Shown in pieces: positions 17,233 to 26,262 of a stretch of 44,625 nucleotides of DNA. The position numbers and the translations under genes were made by a program. Origin of the DNA: Mastigocoleus sp. MO_188.B34 (lineage in GTDB: Bacteria > Cyanobacteriota > Cyanobacteriia > Cyanobacteriales > Nostocaceae); NCBI RefSeq assembly GCF_030065675.1, contig NZ_JASJDK010000069.1, positions 1-44,625 on the forward strand. Direction: 5' to 3'. The notes under the pieces were generated by a model, which did no database searches, was not told the DNA's origin, and was given only the letters and a program-made list of their open reading frames with translations. Numbering within the stretch: position 1 is the stretch's first letter; each line of letters opens with the position of its first letter.

Positions 17233-18186
17233 ATGCAACTCACCGATTCTAATAGTTCCTATGGTGACGAACTTGTAATTGCTTTAATGGGTAAAGGTGG
17301 TACAGGTAAAACTTTTACCTCTCTGGGTATGATTCAAGCTTTGAGAAGTTTAGGAAAATCCTTGATAGTTGCAGATGCAGATCCAAATCGATCTCTCTCG
17401 CGCTATCTTGCTTCTCATTATCTAGAAAATGCGGAAGAAGAACTCAAAAATTTACCCTTGATGACTCAAGCAGAGAAGGATTTCTATGAGTTTCAGGGAC
17501 TCAGTCCAGAGATAATTTACCGCGATTTTTACAGTTATCCCCTAGATCGAGTTCAAAAATTTTCTATTAATCCTGCTGACTGGTTCACTCAAAAGTATGT
17601 AAGATATGTGACTGATGGACTAGGTTTAATGTCAGTTGGGACTAGTGCATTGCACAAGGAAGAACTTTACTCGACTCGTTGTTCTCATGCGACGCTCAAT
17701 CCACTAAAATCTTGGTTAGCGTTATGTACAAATGGGGTTGTGGTTGTTGACTGTGGAGGAGGAGAAGACGCTGGTAGATTTGGTTTACCTATAGGTGCCC
17801 ATGTGGTAGTAGTAGTAGTAGAGGCGACTCCTGATTCTGTAGCAATTTCTGAGGATATCCGGGCGATTGACGAAGAATTGCAGATTCCCGTAGTTTATGT
17901 GTTGAACAAATGTCTAAATCAGTTCCCAGAAGTTGAGGCTTTTGAGTCCCAAAACAGTGACAAAATTATTGGTACAATACCCTTTATACCTTCTGTTTAC
18001 GGGAAAAATCCTCTCGAGCTCAAAGATGAAATTGGAAAAGACATTTTCAGCGGAATTATTGATAAAATTCTCGTAAGGGAATTGAGTTCCCCCACACAAA
18101 GATGGGAACGAGTGCTCAGATGGAAAGAAAATTTGCAGAAACAACAACAACTTAAGCAAGTTAAAGCATTAAGTTCGGTTTCTTAG
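17233..18186 (+). CDS. MinD/CooC-like P-loop ATPase behind a Zur box
   Basis: A 317-aa SIMIBI-class ATPase. The deviant Walker A is ALMGKGGTGKTF (about 17-28), DADPN follows at about 43-47, and VVVDCGGGEDAGR is the switch region. It resembles CooC/MinD-type ATPases, which include nickel or iron-sulfur inserters, but it lacks clear metal-binding Cys pairs. A long middle insert and a charged C-terminal tail (WKENLQKQQQ) are distinctive. The Zur box at 17175-17189 suggests expression under zinc shortage. A metallocentre-assembly role is inference; partition ATPase is less likely, as no ParB-like partner is present. It converges on the deformylase gene. Confidence 0.75.
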   Translation: MQLTDSNSSYGDELVIALMGKGGTGKTFTSLGMIQALRSLGKSLIVADADPNRSLSRYLASHYLENAEEELKNLPLMTQAEKDFYEFQGLSPEIIYRDFYSYPLDRVQKFSINPADWFTQKYVRYVTDGLGLMSVGTSALHKEELYSTRCSHATLNPLKSWLALCTNGVVVVDCGGGEDAGRFGLPIGAHVVVVVVEATPDSVAISEDIRAIDEELQIPVVYVLNKCLNQFPEVEAFESQNSDKIIGTIPFIPSVYGKNPLELKDEIGKDIFSGIIDKILVRELSSPTQRWERVLRWKENLQKQQQLKQVKALSSVS

Positions 18187-18210
18187 ATTTTTTAAGGTTG
18201 GGGTGATGTT

Positions 18211-18705
18211 TTAAAAGAGAGCTTCAACCTCTTCAATAACTCTGTCAATAAACAAAATTCCATCAAGATGATCGATCTCATGTTGAATCAGAATAGACAA
18301 CATACCATCAGCGCGAATAGAAAGAGGATAACCGTTTCTATCTACACCCTTTAGCTGTATTCGCTCGAATCTCTTTGCTATTCCCCGTTGTTGAGGAATG
18401 CTTAAACATCCCTCAGGTGAATCAATTAAACACTCCTTGCACTTTATTTCTGGATTCGCAACACACAAAATATTATTAGGCTGATATTCCTGATTTTTTC
18501 TACCTAATATACGTTGACGATTAAGAACAAAAACTCTTTGTAAAACTCCAATTTGAGGCGCAGCCAAACCCATCGAATCTTGTTGAAGCATTGTTTCAAT
18601 TAAGTCATTTACCAAAGTTTGAAATTCTGAATCAAATTTTGTCACCCTTGTTGAATTTTTTCTAAGCAATGAATTGGGATACTCTATGATATTTTGAATC
18701 GCCAT
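18211..18705 (-). CDS. def: peptide deformylase
   Basis: Peptide deformylase (164 aa) removes the N-formyl group from new proteins. All three motifs are present: GLAAPQIG (46-53), EGCLS (98-102, ligand C100) and QHEIDH (141-146, ligands H142 and H146, catalytic E143). It is short at the C-terminus compared with plant-type PDFs but complete for the bacterial type. It is the last gene of a minus-strand group that starts at a strong Zur box near 20174. A zinc-regulon copy of deformylase is unexpected and may be a starvation-specific paralog. Confidence 0.9.
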   Translation of the reverse strand: MAIQNIIEYPNSLLRKNSTRVTKFDSEFQTLVNDLIETMLQQDSMGLAAPQIGVLQRVFVLNRQRILGRKNQEYQPNNILCVANPEIKCKECLIDSPEGCLSIPQQRGIAKRFERIQLKGVDRNGYPLSIRADGMLSILIQHEIDHLDGILFIDRVIEEVEALF

Positions 18706-18805
18706 AACAAATTTACTCTTGATAAAACAGCAAAATTTATATATATAACCAGAAGCAATTTATTTTTTTAATTAATTTTATTAGCAAATGAAAAAATATT
18801 TTTTC

Positions 18806-19066
18806 TTACCATTTATTATCCGGACAATTAGAAGCTTCAAGATTAGCTTTGACCATCATAAAGCAACCACAGAGAGTACAACGCTTTTCTTCTGCATTAA
18901 ACTTATCGCAAGTTGCACATATTCCTAATCTGTAATCTACAGTCTCTTTTTGAGCAAGAACTCGATCGCCACATAATCCTTGCTTTGCAGTTTTGTATGC
19001 CTCAGACAACAAATTTTTGAGCATTTTAGATTGACTGGGATAACTAGATTGTGATGATTTAAACAT
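18806..19066 (-). CDS. DUF6171-like small zinc-ribbon protein
   Basis: An 86-aa protein with a Cys-rich C-terminus: GICATCDKF, RCTLCGCFM and NCPDNKW. This pattern fits DUF6171-type small zinc-ribbon proteins, best known from phages and tail-associated loci, but here it is in a chromosomal zinc cluster. It may bind one or two zinc ions through C50/C53 and C63-C68. It is about 100 bases upstream of def and 196 bases downstream of the 286-aa gene on the same strand, so it probably belongs to their transcript. Function unknown. Confidence 0.7.
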   Translation of the reverse strand: MFKSSQSSYPSQSKMLKNLLSEAYKTAKQGLCGDRVLAQKETVDYRLGICATCDKFNAEEKRCTLCGCFMMVKANLEASNCPDNKW

Positions 19067-19262
19067 TATGAAAATCCAACTATTTAAACTAATTTAAATT
19101 TATCATGGTGCTCAGAGAAAAATATAATTGATTATTAAAGTTTTATCATATAAAAAATCAATTATAAAAATGTAATGGAAAAGTAAGAAAACCTGAAGAA
19201 TAAATATATGCTCTTCAGGAAACTCAAATTATTTTGTTTGATGACTAGTGTTCAATAAGTAC

Positions 19263-20123
19263 TTAACCAACCAAGAATTTGGTTACAGGTGTAAATTTAA
19301 AGAACGCATACTCATACCATATCGTCCAAATAAAATCTCTAATCCAGGTAGTCCGCATTTCGGGGCGAATTTGATATTCAAAAGAGGTATCCGTAGCTCC
19401 AACCCTAGCCATTGCATGGTTGCATCCACAACCATGTTCCTGGAAAAATCCATGTTTGGAAGAAATACTTTGCACCATTAACTGAATAGGGAATACCTTT
19501 TGTCCGTGCAAAGAAGCATCCCAAGCACGAGCATTCTTTCTGTCTTCTTCAGAAAACCTCAATGGACGCACTTCTGAAACATCTTCTCTGTAGATGGGAG
19601 CGAGGTGTACTCGATAAAAAGAAGCTGGGAGATCGTATCCAAACTCTGCAAAAAGAGCTTTACCAATTTCTACAATTTTCTGACGTTCGGCGTAATCTTC
19701 ACCGGGAGGAAGCTCTTTTTCTATCGAATCAAAGTTAGGATACTGGTCGACTTTAAAGTCTTCACCATAAAAATCGAGAGCTTCCCAAGCAAGTTTGCCA
19801 AATATTTCACAAAAAGCAGGCTTTAAGTGTTCTAAACTTTCTGAGTCATTGAATAGATCTACATCCCCACGAGACATTTTGTGAAGAAATAGTTGCGCCA
19901 TCTTCACGTATGATTCCGGGTCAGAAAGTTTTGTGTTAGACTTCCCTAAGTAAATATCTTGCCAAGACTGAGGAAGCTGATTCACTGGTATTGCTTGTTC
20001 CCCTGCGATCGCGGATATACTATTTGATGAAGCTAAAGTTTCTCCTATACTTGGGGAATAATTGGATATGTCTTCCTTCGCAACAGCTTTCTCAACGAGA
20101 TTTTCACTAAAATTTAGCGACAT
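19263..20123 (-). CDS. unrecognised 286-aa protein with an HGCGCNH motif, behind a strong Zur box
   Basis: I do not recognise this protein. The start is ATG 20123, preceded by AAGGAG; the longer frame to 20156 adds nothing conserved. Residues 1-75 look disordered, the middle is mixed helix, and the last 60 residues hold HGCGCNH (about 230-236), a compact Cys/His set that could bind a metal. After it comes an aromatic-rich tail (IRDFIWTIWYEYAFFKF), possibly a membrane-associated helix. No signal peptide. A near-perfect Zur palindrome lies about 50 bases upstream, and DUF6171-like and def genes follow. A zinc-starvation function is inferred from context only. Confidence 0.7.
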   Translation of the reverse strand: MSLNFSENLVEKAVAKEDISNYSPSIGETLASSNSISAIAGEQAIPVNQLPQSWQDIYLGKSNTKLSDPESYVKMAQLFLHKMSRGDVDLFNDSESLEHLKPAFCEIFGKLAWEALDFYGEDFKVDQYPNFDSIEKELPPGEDYAERQKIVEIGKALFAEFGYDLPASFYRVHLAPIYREDVSEVRPLRFSEEDRKNARAWDASLHGQKVFPIQLMVQSISSKHGFFQEHGCGCNHAMARVGATDTSFEYQIRPEMRTTWIRDFIWTIWYEYAFFKFTPVTKFLVG

Positions 20124-20171
20124 TTTATCTCCTTTTTGAGTGAAATATTCAGGCATGAATTAACTGCCTAA

Positions 20172-20190
20172 AATAATGATTATCATTATT
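20172..20190. promoter_or_regulatory. Zur box (palindrome around TAATGATTATCATTA)
   Basis: A 19-bp palindrome that is perfect apart from its centre base lies about 50 bases upstream of the 286-aa gene on the minus strand. It is one of the two best Zur-like sites in the window. Confidence 0.8.
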
Positions 20191-20429
20191 ACTTAAGTAT
20201 TTGCTCTTATTGAAGAATATTTTAAGATTATGACATCGTGAAGGCTATCTCTGATCTTTACCCGATAACGAAATAACACAACACCGCTTTTATAAATCTT
20301 ACTTGCACTCCGCGAGTTACATGAAAATTATATTTCTGCTTACACTTGCAGTAACTTTACATCCTTCAGAATCAGTGGTTCTGGATTGATGGTGAAGATA
20401 AGGTTTTGTCAGATATTTGATATATATTA

Positions 20430-20462
20430 AGGTGCATTCCCGCGATCGCGATCATGCACCCT
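20430..20462. repeat. hairpin with HIP1 core
   Basis: GGTGCAT ... ATGCACC arms enclose CGCGATCGCGATC, which contains the GCGATCGC octamer (HIP1) common in cyanobacteria. It could end the dodecin-like transcript, though no T-run follows. Confidence 0.5.
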
Positions 20463-20503
20463 AGAGACTAGAATAGAAAGATATCACGCTTATGTCATTT
20501 AAA

Positions 20504-20572
20504 AGACATCTCCAGAAATGAGATATCACCCCTGACTACATAAGGCTTTTATATTCTTTTTCGGAGATGTCT
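20504..20572. mobile_element. 69-bp MITE-like unit with AGACATCTCC ends
   Basis: Terminal inverted repeats AGACATCTCC (20504-20513) and GGAGATGTCT (20563-20572), in a spacer between the 286-aa gene and the dodecin-like gene. A single similar end (AGACATCTCT) occurs at about 7851-7860. No coding capacity. Confidence 0.55.
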
Positions 20573-20592
20573 AAAGTAATTTCTTTTTTGTG

Positions 20593-20838
20593 TTAGTGTT
20601 TGTGAACACCAGCCACATCCAAAACAACTTGATAAAATTCAGCTTCACATGATTTTTCAGTATCCTTGATAGTCCCCTGTAACTGAACCACTTCGTAACT
20701 GACAAATTTTAAGTCTTGATGAAACTTTCCTTTCTTTAACTCTTTAATACCTTGTTTGACTGCATCATCAAAACTGTTATCTGAAGAAGCAATAATCCGA
20801 ATGACATCTTGGTGGACGTTTTCTTTAGAACCGTGCAT
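20593..20838 (-). CDS. dodecin-like flavin-binding protein
   Basis: An 81-aa protein with the dodecin fold pattern: beta strand, helix (SFDDAVKQGIKELKK), then VSYEVVQLQGTI and the final strand FYQVVLDVAG. Dodecins are dodecameric flavin-storage proteins. It is slightly longer than usual, with an N-terminal MHGSKENVHQ extension and a C-terminal His pair. An AAGGAG site precedes the ATG. It sits just downstream of xisA on the same strand, inside the nifD element. Confidence 0.75.
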   Translation of the reverse strand: MHGSKENVHQDVIRIIASSDNSFDDAVKQGIKELKKGKFHQDLKFVSYEVVQLQGTIKDTEKSCEAEFYQVVLDVAGVHKH

Positions 20839-20904
20839 TTGTAGGCTCCTTAAATATTGATTATTTTTTCGTATGATTGTGGTTTTTCATAGTGGTGAGC
20901 AATA

Positions 20905-22254
20905 TTAACTTATGCACTTATGTAATTTAATCTCTTCTAATTTAAAGTTTCTCTGATTCTCAATTTTTAATCTCTCAATTTTTAAGCTTTCAACTTCAAG
21001 CCTTAAGTTTTCATTTTCCATCTTTAATTTTGTATTCTCCTCTCTAATCTCTTCAATCTCACTTTTCTTACTCAAAGCCTGATTAATCGCCAATTTCCGC
21101 ATATCTAAGGAAAACCAACGCTGATAAGTTTGAGTATGAACTTGCACGCTATGTCCTAAATTATCCGCTGCAGCTTTAATTGGAACTCCCAAAATATGGG
21201 CTCGAATCGCCCAAGCATGACGCAGATCGTAGGGTTTAAAATCTAGTCCAATTTTTCGGAACCACCAACTAATTCTTTGAGTTAAACCAGTTATCTCTGC
21301 ATGGTTCTTTTTATCTTTACTGGCGATCGCTAGCATCTCTAAATATTGAGGATTTCTTAAGTCAAAATCTATAATCCATTTTCGATGTAAGGGTAATACT
21401 TGTCTTCCTCCTGTTTTACAGTTTTTATCTACTTTCCATGTCAAGTCTGCATTCTCTTTACTTAGCCACCAGTCAATATTGGGATTAATAAATAATTCTC
21501 GGGGACGCAAGCCGAAAACTGCTAACATTCCATAGCTCCATCGCCATAATTTCCAACTATCCTGAACATTTTGATTAACTTGTTTTCCCCTGCTTTCGAG
21601 ATAATCAGTAAATTTGATAAATCCTGCTGATATCTCTGCATCAGAGGGTATATTCCGGGAATTACTCTCGGGCTTTTTAGAATAGTTAGATAAATCTATT
21701 TCAATTTTGAATGTCGTGCAAAATGCAGATATCGCTCTTACTGCATTATACCTAGCCCATTCTTTATCTACTCTTGCAACTGAGTTAATCAAGTTTTCTG
21801 GAGTTGCTAAATCATTAGGGTTAGTAAAACGCTTGGTTCGGAAAAGATAATAGAAAAAAGTATGTTCGCTTTTAATTGTACGTTTGTGAGTTTTAAAATA
21901 CTCTTCTTCAAATCTTTTAAGTAATTCTCCAATTGTTTTAAAATCTAAATCTTTTTTGCTGGCTTTTTTACCTAGATATTTATCATTCCACGTAAAAGTT
22001 CGGCGAGCAATTAACCTTCCCAACTCATATGCTTCTTCCTCCGCTGTTTTGAGTCCATCAAAATTGCTGGGAATATTCAAACTGATGTTATATTGCTTGT
22101 TTCCCGTACCCTTTGTGTTTTTATCTCCTGGTTTAAGAGGTAAAGTCGCTCGTAATTGCAGACTTCCATTAGACTCTCTAATGGTGACTTTTGTTTTTGC
22201 AGACTTCAAACGTTGATTTACTAGCTCTAATTCTAGTTGCAGTTTAGTGTTCAT
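20905..22254 (-). CDS. xisA: XisA-type site-specific tyrosine recombinase of the nifD element
   Basis: A 449-aa tyrosine recombinase that should excise the nifD element during heterocyst differentiation. The catalytic set is visible: Arg in FGLRPREL, H-x-x-R in LRHAWAIR, His in LGHSVQ and Tyr in TQTYQRW. A coiled coil rich in Glu/Lys (about 395-440) ends the protein. It reads away from nifK, and its start is about 310 bases from the core site GGATTACTCCG at 22563, as expected for an XisA beside the nifK-proximal end. It is slightly shorter than the well-known 472-aa Anabaena XisA as I recall it. Activity cannot be judged from sequence alone. Confidence 0.88.
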   Translation of the reverse strand: MNTKLQLELELVNQRLKSAKTKVTIRESNGSLQLRATLPLKPGDKNTKGTGNKQYNISLNIPSNFDGLKTAEEEAYELGRLIARRTFTWNDKYLGKKASKKDLDFKTIGELLKRFEEEYFKTHKRTIKSEHTFFYYLFRTKRFTNPNDLATPENLINSVARVDKEWARYNAVRAISAFCTTFKIEIDLSNYSKKPESNSRNIPSDAEISAGFIKFTDYLESRGKQVNQNVQDSWKLWRWSYGMLAVFGLRPRELFINPNIDWWLSKENADLTWKVDKNCKTGGRQVLPLHRKWIIDFDLRNPQYLEMLAIASKDKKNHAEITGLTQRISWWFRKIGLDFKPYDLRHAWAIRAHILGVPIKAAADNLGHSVQVHTQTYQRWFSLDMRKLAINQALSKKSEIEEIREENTKLKMENENLRLEVESLKIERLKIENQRNFKLEEIKLHKCIS

Positions 22255-22562
22255 GTTCTTTCTTTACTGTGGCGATAACGTAGTTGCGTTGAAGGGCTAA
22301 TTGTGTAAACTTAAAATGAATCAAAAATCCGTGGCTATTATATAAAATAGGTTTTACATTTATTTTTCTTATGAATCGCAGCTAAAGACGTGACATGTAA
22401 CGTCTCTACAAGGATTATGTAAGTCCCTAGATACATCCATGCATCGCTGTTTCTCTAGCCTAGATTTAGTCTAAAAATCAATGTGTTATCAGTAAACAAT
22501 AGCGATCACTGATTTTGTCAATCCAGAACACTTAATGACAAAAAATTATTAAAGCATCATAA

Positions 22563-22573
22563 GGATTACTCCG
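22563..22573 (+). repeat. nifD-element core recombination site GGATTACTCCG
   Basis: Exact match to the 11-bp direct repeat at which the Anabaena nifD element is excised. It spans the codons for W/K-DYSG of NifD. I found no second copy, in either orientation, in the 22.5 kb to the left. Confidence 0.92.
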
Positions 22574-22701
22574 GTCCTTACCACGGTTATGATGGTTTCG
22601 CTATCTTTGCTCGTGACATGGATCTAGCAATCAACAACCCATCTTGGAAATTGATTGGTGCTCCTTGGAAGAAAGAAAAAGTTGCTGCTAAAGCTGCTTA
22701 G
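22564..22701 (+). CDS. nifD: nitrogenase MoFe protein alpha subunit, 3' fragment (interrupted gene)
   Basis: The last 45 codons of NifD ([18 protein letters not shown]...KAA) follow the core site in frame and end at 22701. The upstream seven-eighths of the gene is absent from the window because the nifD element interrupts it. Excision at GGATTACTCCG would join this fragment to the 5' part. NifD carries the FeMo-cofactor and shares the P-cluster with NifK; none of those ligands lie in this fragment. nifK follows after 210 bases. Confidence 0.95.
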   Translation, partial: DYSGPYHGYDGFAIFARDMDLAINNPSWKLIGAPWKKEKVAAKAA

Positions 22702-22911
22702 TAAATAGAGTACAAACTCGACCAACAAATTAGTTTGATTAGTTAAATCAGAGAGGGAGGACAAGGAATAATGGAATTCAAAATTCATAATTCAGGAGTG
22801 CAAAGTTTTGAATTTTAAATTTTGGGTTTTGAATTTCCTTGTCTTTCTTCTCTCTTTACCTCGCCTTACAGATTACTTACCCATTACTCATTAAGCCACG
22901 GGAGACACAAA

Positions 22912-24444
22912 ATGCCTCAGAATCCAGAAAAGATTCAAGACCACGTAGAACTATTTCACCAACCTGAGTATAAAGAGCTATTCGAAAGAAAGAGAGAATT
23001 TGAAAAAGGACACAGTCAAGAAGAAATTGATCGGGTTGCTGAATGGACAAAGTCTTGGGAATATCGTGAAAAGAACTTTGCTCGCGAAACTTTAACAGTT
23101 AACCCCGCTAAAGGTTGTCAGCCTTTAGGTGCAATCTATGCTGCTGCTGGATTTGAAGGTACCTTACCTTTTGTTCAAGGTTCTCAAGGTTGTGTGGCTT
23201 ACTTCCGTACCCACCTTACCCGTCACTTTAAAGAACCATTCTCCGCAGTATCTTCTTCCATGACTGAAGACGCAGCGGTTTTCGGTGGTCTTAACAATAT
23301 GATTGATGGCTTGACCAACGCTTATACCTTGTACAAGCCCAAAATGATTGCTGTTTCCACCACCTGTATGGCTGAGGTTATTGGTGATGACTTAGGTGCA
23401 TTCATCGGTAACGCCAAGAATGCTGGTGCAATTCCTGAAGATTATCCCGTACCTTTTGCTCATACTCCTAGCTTTGTTGGTTCCCATATCACTGGATATG
23501 ACAACATGCTCAAGAGCATTCTTGCTAACTTAAGTGAAGGTAAAAAAGGTAAGAGCAACGGTAAGATTAACTTGATTCCTGGTTTTGATACCTATGTTGG
23601 TAACCTCCGGGAAATCAAACGTATTGCTGAATTAATGGGTATTGACTATACCTTATTAGCAGATAACTCTGACTATGTTGATTCACCCAACGACGGTCAC
23701 TTCAACATGTACCAAAAGGGTACAAAGTTAGAAGATGCTGCTGATGCTTGTAATGCTAAGGCTACCGTTTCCTTACAAAAACACTCTACCACTAAAACTT
23801 GCGACTTCATTAGCAAGACATGGAAACAAGAAGTTAAAATTGCTAGTCCTTGGGGTATTCGCGGTACCGATGAGTTCTTAATGCAACTCAGCGAATTAAC
23901 AGGTAAACCCATCCCTGCAGAATTAGAAGAAGAACGTGGTCGTGCTGTTGACGCCATGACTGACTCCCATGCATGGCTCCATGGTAAGCGCTTCGCTATC
24001 TACGGTGACCCCGATTTAGTATACGGTGTAACCAGCTTCTTAATGGAGTTGGGTGCTGAACCTGTACACGTATTGGTTCATAACACCAATAAAGAATTTG
24101 AAAAAGATATGCAAGAGTTACTCGATTCTTGCGAATACGGTAAAGGTGCAACCATCTGGGGCGGAAAAGACTTGTGGCACATGCGCTCCTTGTTGTTCAC
24201 CGAACCTGTAGACTTTATGATTGGTAACTCCTACGGTAAGTATCTAGAGCGTGATACCAAGACTCCTCTAATCAGAATTGGTTATCCAATCATGGATCGT
24301 CACAACTTACATCGTTATTCAACTATCGGTTACCAAGGTACAATTAACCTCTTGACCTGGGTTGTTAACGCGATCTTCGAAGAAATTGACCGCAACACCA
24401 ACATTCCTTCTAAGACCGATATTTCTTTCGACTTGATTCGTTAG
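22912..24444 (+). CDS. nifK: nitrogenase MoFe protein beta subunit
   Basis: NifK (510 aa) pairs with NifD in the alpha2-beta2 MoFe protein and shares the P-cluster. P-cluster cysteines are C69 (KGCQPLG), C94 (GSQGC) and C152 ([11 protein letters not shown]). I chose ATG 22912 (MPQNPEKIQ), preceded by GGAG; a longer frame to 22822 adds unconserved sequence. Length is normal and the gene is intact. In vegetative cells it is separated from the nif promoter upstream by the element. Confidence 0.97.
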   Translation: MPQNPEKIQDHVELFHQPEYKELFERKREFEKGHSQEEIDRVAEWTKSWEYREKNFARETLTVNPAKGCQPLGAIYAAAGFEGTLPFVQGSQGCVAYFRTHLTRHFKEPFSAVSSSMTEDAAVFGGLNNMIDGLTNAYTLYKPKMIAVSTTCMAEVIGDDLGAFIGNAKNAGAIPEDYPVPFAHTPSFVGSHITGYDNMLKSILANLSEGKKGKSNGKINLIPGFDTYVGNLREIKRIAELMGIDYTLLADNSDYVDSPNDGHFNMYQKGTKLEDAADACNAKATVSLQKHSTTKTCDFISKTWKQEVKIASPWGIRGTDEFLMQLSELTGKPIPAELEEERGRAVDAMTDSHAWLHGKRFAIYGDPDLVYGVTSFLMELGAEPVHVLVHNTNKEFEKDMQELLDSCEYGKGATIWGGKDLWHMRSLLFTEPVDFMIGNSYGKYLERDTKTPLIRIGYPIMDRHNLHRYSTIGYQGTINLLTWVVNAIFEEIDRNTNIPSKTDISFDLIR

Positions 24445-24477
24445 GAATTAAGTTAAATCCTACTCGCGGCGTGTCGT

Positions 24478-24572
24478 TTGAGGAAAAGGAAAAGGTCGCA
24501 AATAAAAATTAAGACTAATAAAAATTAAAAATTTATTTGCAAAATCCTTTTTCCTTTCTCCTTTTTTCTAAT
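24478..24572 (+). promoter_or_regulatory. large imperfect hairpin between nifK and nifE
   Basis: AGGAAAAGGAAAAGG...GCAAATAAA pairs with TTTATTTGC...CCTTTTTCCTTT across an AT-rich loop. It could be an RNA processing or partial termination site that lowers nifEN relative to nifHDK. Confidence 0.55.
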
Positions 24573-24690
24573 CTTAAGGCAGAGTAGACAACTGCCTTAT
24601 TTTAGTTAACTGCTAACAGTAAAAAAACGATTAAATTGTGACTATATTATTTAACGGCGAACAACTTCCATCGAGCACTTTTATAAAGAA

Positions 24691-26070
24691 ATGAATACTA
24701 CCCAAATTAAAATCAACGAGCTGCTCAATGAGCCAGGATGCGAACATAATCATCATAAAAACGAACAACAAAAAAATAAAGCTTGTAAGCAACAAGCCCA
24801 ACCAGGTGCTGCTCAAGGAGGTTGTTCCTTTGATGGTTCCATGATTACCCTGGTACCAATTACCGATGTGGCTCATCTGGTTCACGGACCTATCGCCTGT
24901 GCTGGGAATTCCTGGGGAAGTCGCGGTAGTCTTTCTTCTGGTCCCATGCTTTATAAAAAAGGCTTTACCACAGATTTAAGTGAAAATGATGTAATCTTTG
25001 GGGGAGAAAAAAAGCTTTATAAAGCAATTCACGAAATTCATAAAAACTATAATCCAGCTGCTATTTTCGTTTACTCTACCTGTGTCACAGCATTAATTGG
25101 TGAGGATTTAGATGCTGTTTGTAAGGTCGCGACAAAAAAGATTGGTATCCCAATCATTCCAGTAAATTCCCCTGGTTTTGTTGGTAGCAAAAACTTAGGA
25201 AACCGTTTGGGTGGTGAAGCTTTATTGCAGCATGTAATCGGTACTGCAGAACCGGAATTTACCACACCCTATGATATTAATCTCATTGGTGAATACAATA
25301 TCGCTGGTGAGATGTGGAACGTTTTACCCTTATTTGAAAAACTTGGCATTCGAGTTTTAGCAAAAATGACAGGTGATGCTCGCTATAAAGAAATTTGTCA
25401 AGCTCACCGAGCAAAATTGAATGTGATGATTTGCTCTAAAGCCTTGGTAAATGTAGCGAGAAAAATGGAGGAGCGCTACGGTATCCCTTATATTGAAGAA
25501 TCTTTTTATGGTATTGAAGATATAAATAGATGCTTGCGTAATATTGCGGCGAAGTTGGGAGATTCTCTATTAAAAGAGCGTACCGAACAACTAATTGCCG
25601 AAGAAACCGCTAAATTAGATATTGAATTAGCTCCTTTTCGTGATCGCCTCAAGGGTAAGCGAGTTGTTCTTTACACTGGTGGTGTTAAGAGTTGGTCAAT
25701 TGTTTCTGCTGCAAAAGACTTGGGAATGGAGGTAGTTGCTACCAGTACGAAGAAAAGTACGGAAGAAGACAAAGCAAGAATTAAAGAATTACTAGGCAAA
25801 GATGGTATTACCCTAGAAAAAGGTAATCCTCAAGAAATTCTCCGCATCATTCGCGAAACTCAAGCTGATATGCTAATCGCTGGTGGTCGAAATCAATACA
25901 CAGCTCTTAAAGCCAGAATCCCATTTTTAGATATCAACCAAGAACGACATCATGCTTATGCAGGGTATCAAGGTATGATCGAAATGGCACAGGAAATAGA
26001 CGAGGCTCTCTATAGTCCCATATGGGAACAAGTACGTAAACCTGCGCCTTGGGATGTAGAAATAGTTTAA
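24691..26070 (+). CDS. nifE: nitrogenase FeMo-cofactor scaffold protein NifE
   Basis: NifE (459 aa) forms the NifEN scaffold on which the FeMo-cofactor precursor matures. Cluster cysteines are visible in [19 protein letters not shown] and [14 protein letters not shown]. The N-terminus carries a His/Lys/Cys-rich stretch ([11 protein letters not shown]) that varies between species. Length is normal and no damage is seen. It is 246 bases after nifK and 192 bases before nifN. Confidence 0.96.
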   Translation: MNTTQIKINELLNEPGCEHNHHKNEQQKNKACKQQAQPGAAQGGCSFDGSMITLVPITDVAHLVHGPIACAGNSWGSRGSLSSGPMLYKKGFTTDLSENDVIFGGEKKLYKAIHEIHKNYNPAAIFVYSTCVTALIGEDLDAVCKVATKKIGIPIIPVNSPGFVGSKNLGNRLGGEALLQHVIGTAEPEFTTPYDINLIGEYNIAGEMWNVLPLFEKLGIRVLAKMTGDARYKEICQAHRAKLNVMICSKALVNVARKMEERYGIPYIEESFYGIEDINRCLRNIAAKLGDSLLKERTEQLIAEETAKLDIELAPFRDRLKGKRVVLYTGGVKSWSIVSAAKDLGMEVVATSTKKSTEEDKARIKELLGKDGITLEKGNPQEILRIIRETQADMLIAGGRNQYTALKARIPFLDINQERHHAYAGYQGMIEMAQEIDEALYSPIWEQVRKPAPWDVEIV

Positions 26071-26262
26071 GGAAGAAGAAGTCAGGAGTCAGAATTCAGA
26101 ACAGACAACGTCTTGACAGACAAGCAGAAGTCAGAAGTAAAAATTCTGGAGTTAGAAACTAGAATTTCAGTTCAGTAATTAATTTACCTCCCTATCTTCC
26201 CTATCTCCCACCTTTCCCTTATCTCACCATCTCCCCTCACTCACTCATTTCAAGAAATAAAA

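Larger units (their letters stand above)
20905..22573. mobile_element. nifD element, right (nifK-proximal) end; left end not in window
   Basis: Sequence left of the core site is element DNA: the codons preceding GGATTACTCCG (HHK) do not match the NifD sequence expected there (HSW). The start given is only the xisA end; the true left limit is unknown and lies before position 1 if the element is intact. 22255-22562 contains no gene. Confidence 0.75.

Noticed and set aside
17233-18186. ParA-type partition gene marking a plasmid
   Set aside because: No ParB partner or parS-like repeats; the surroundings are chromosomal housekeeping genes and a Zur box precedes it.
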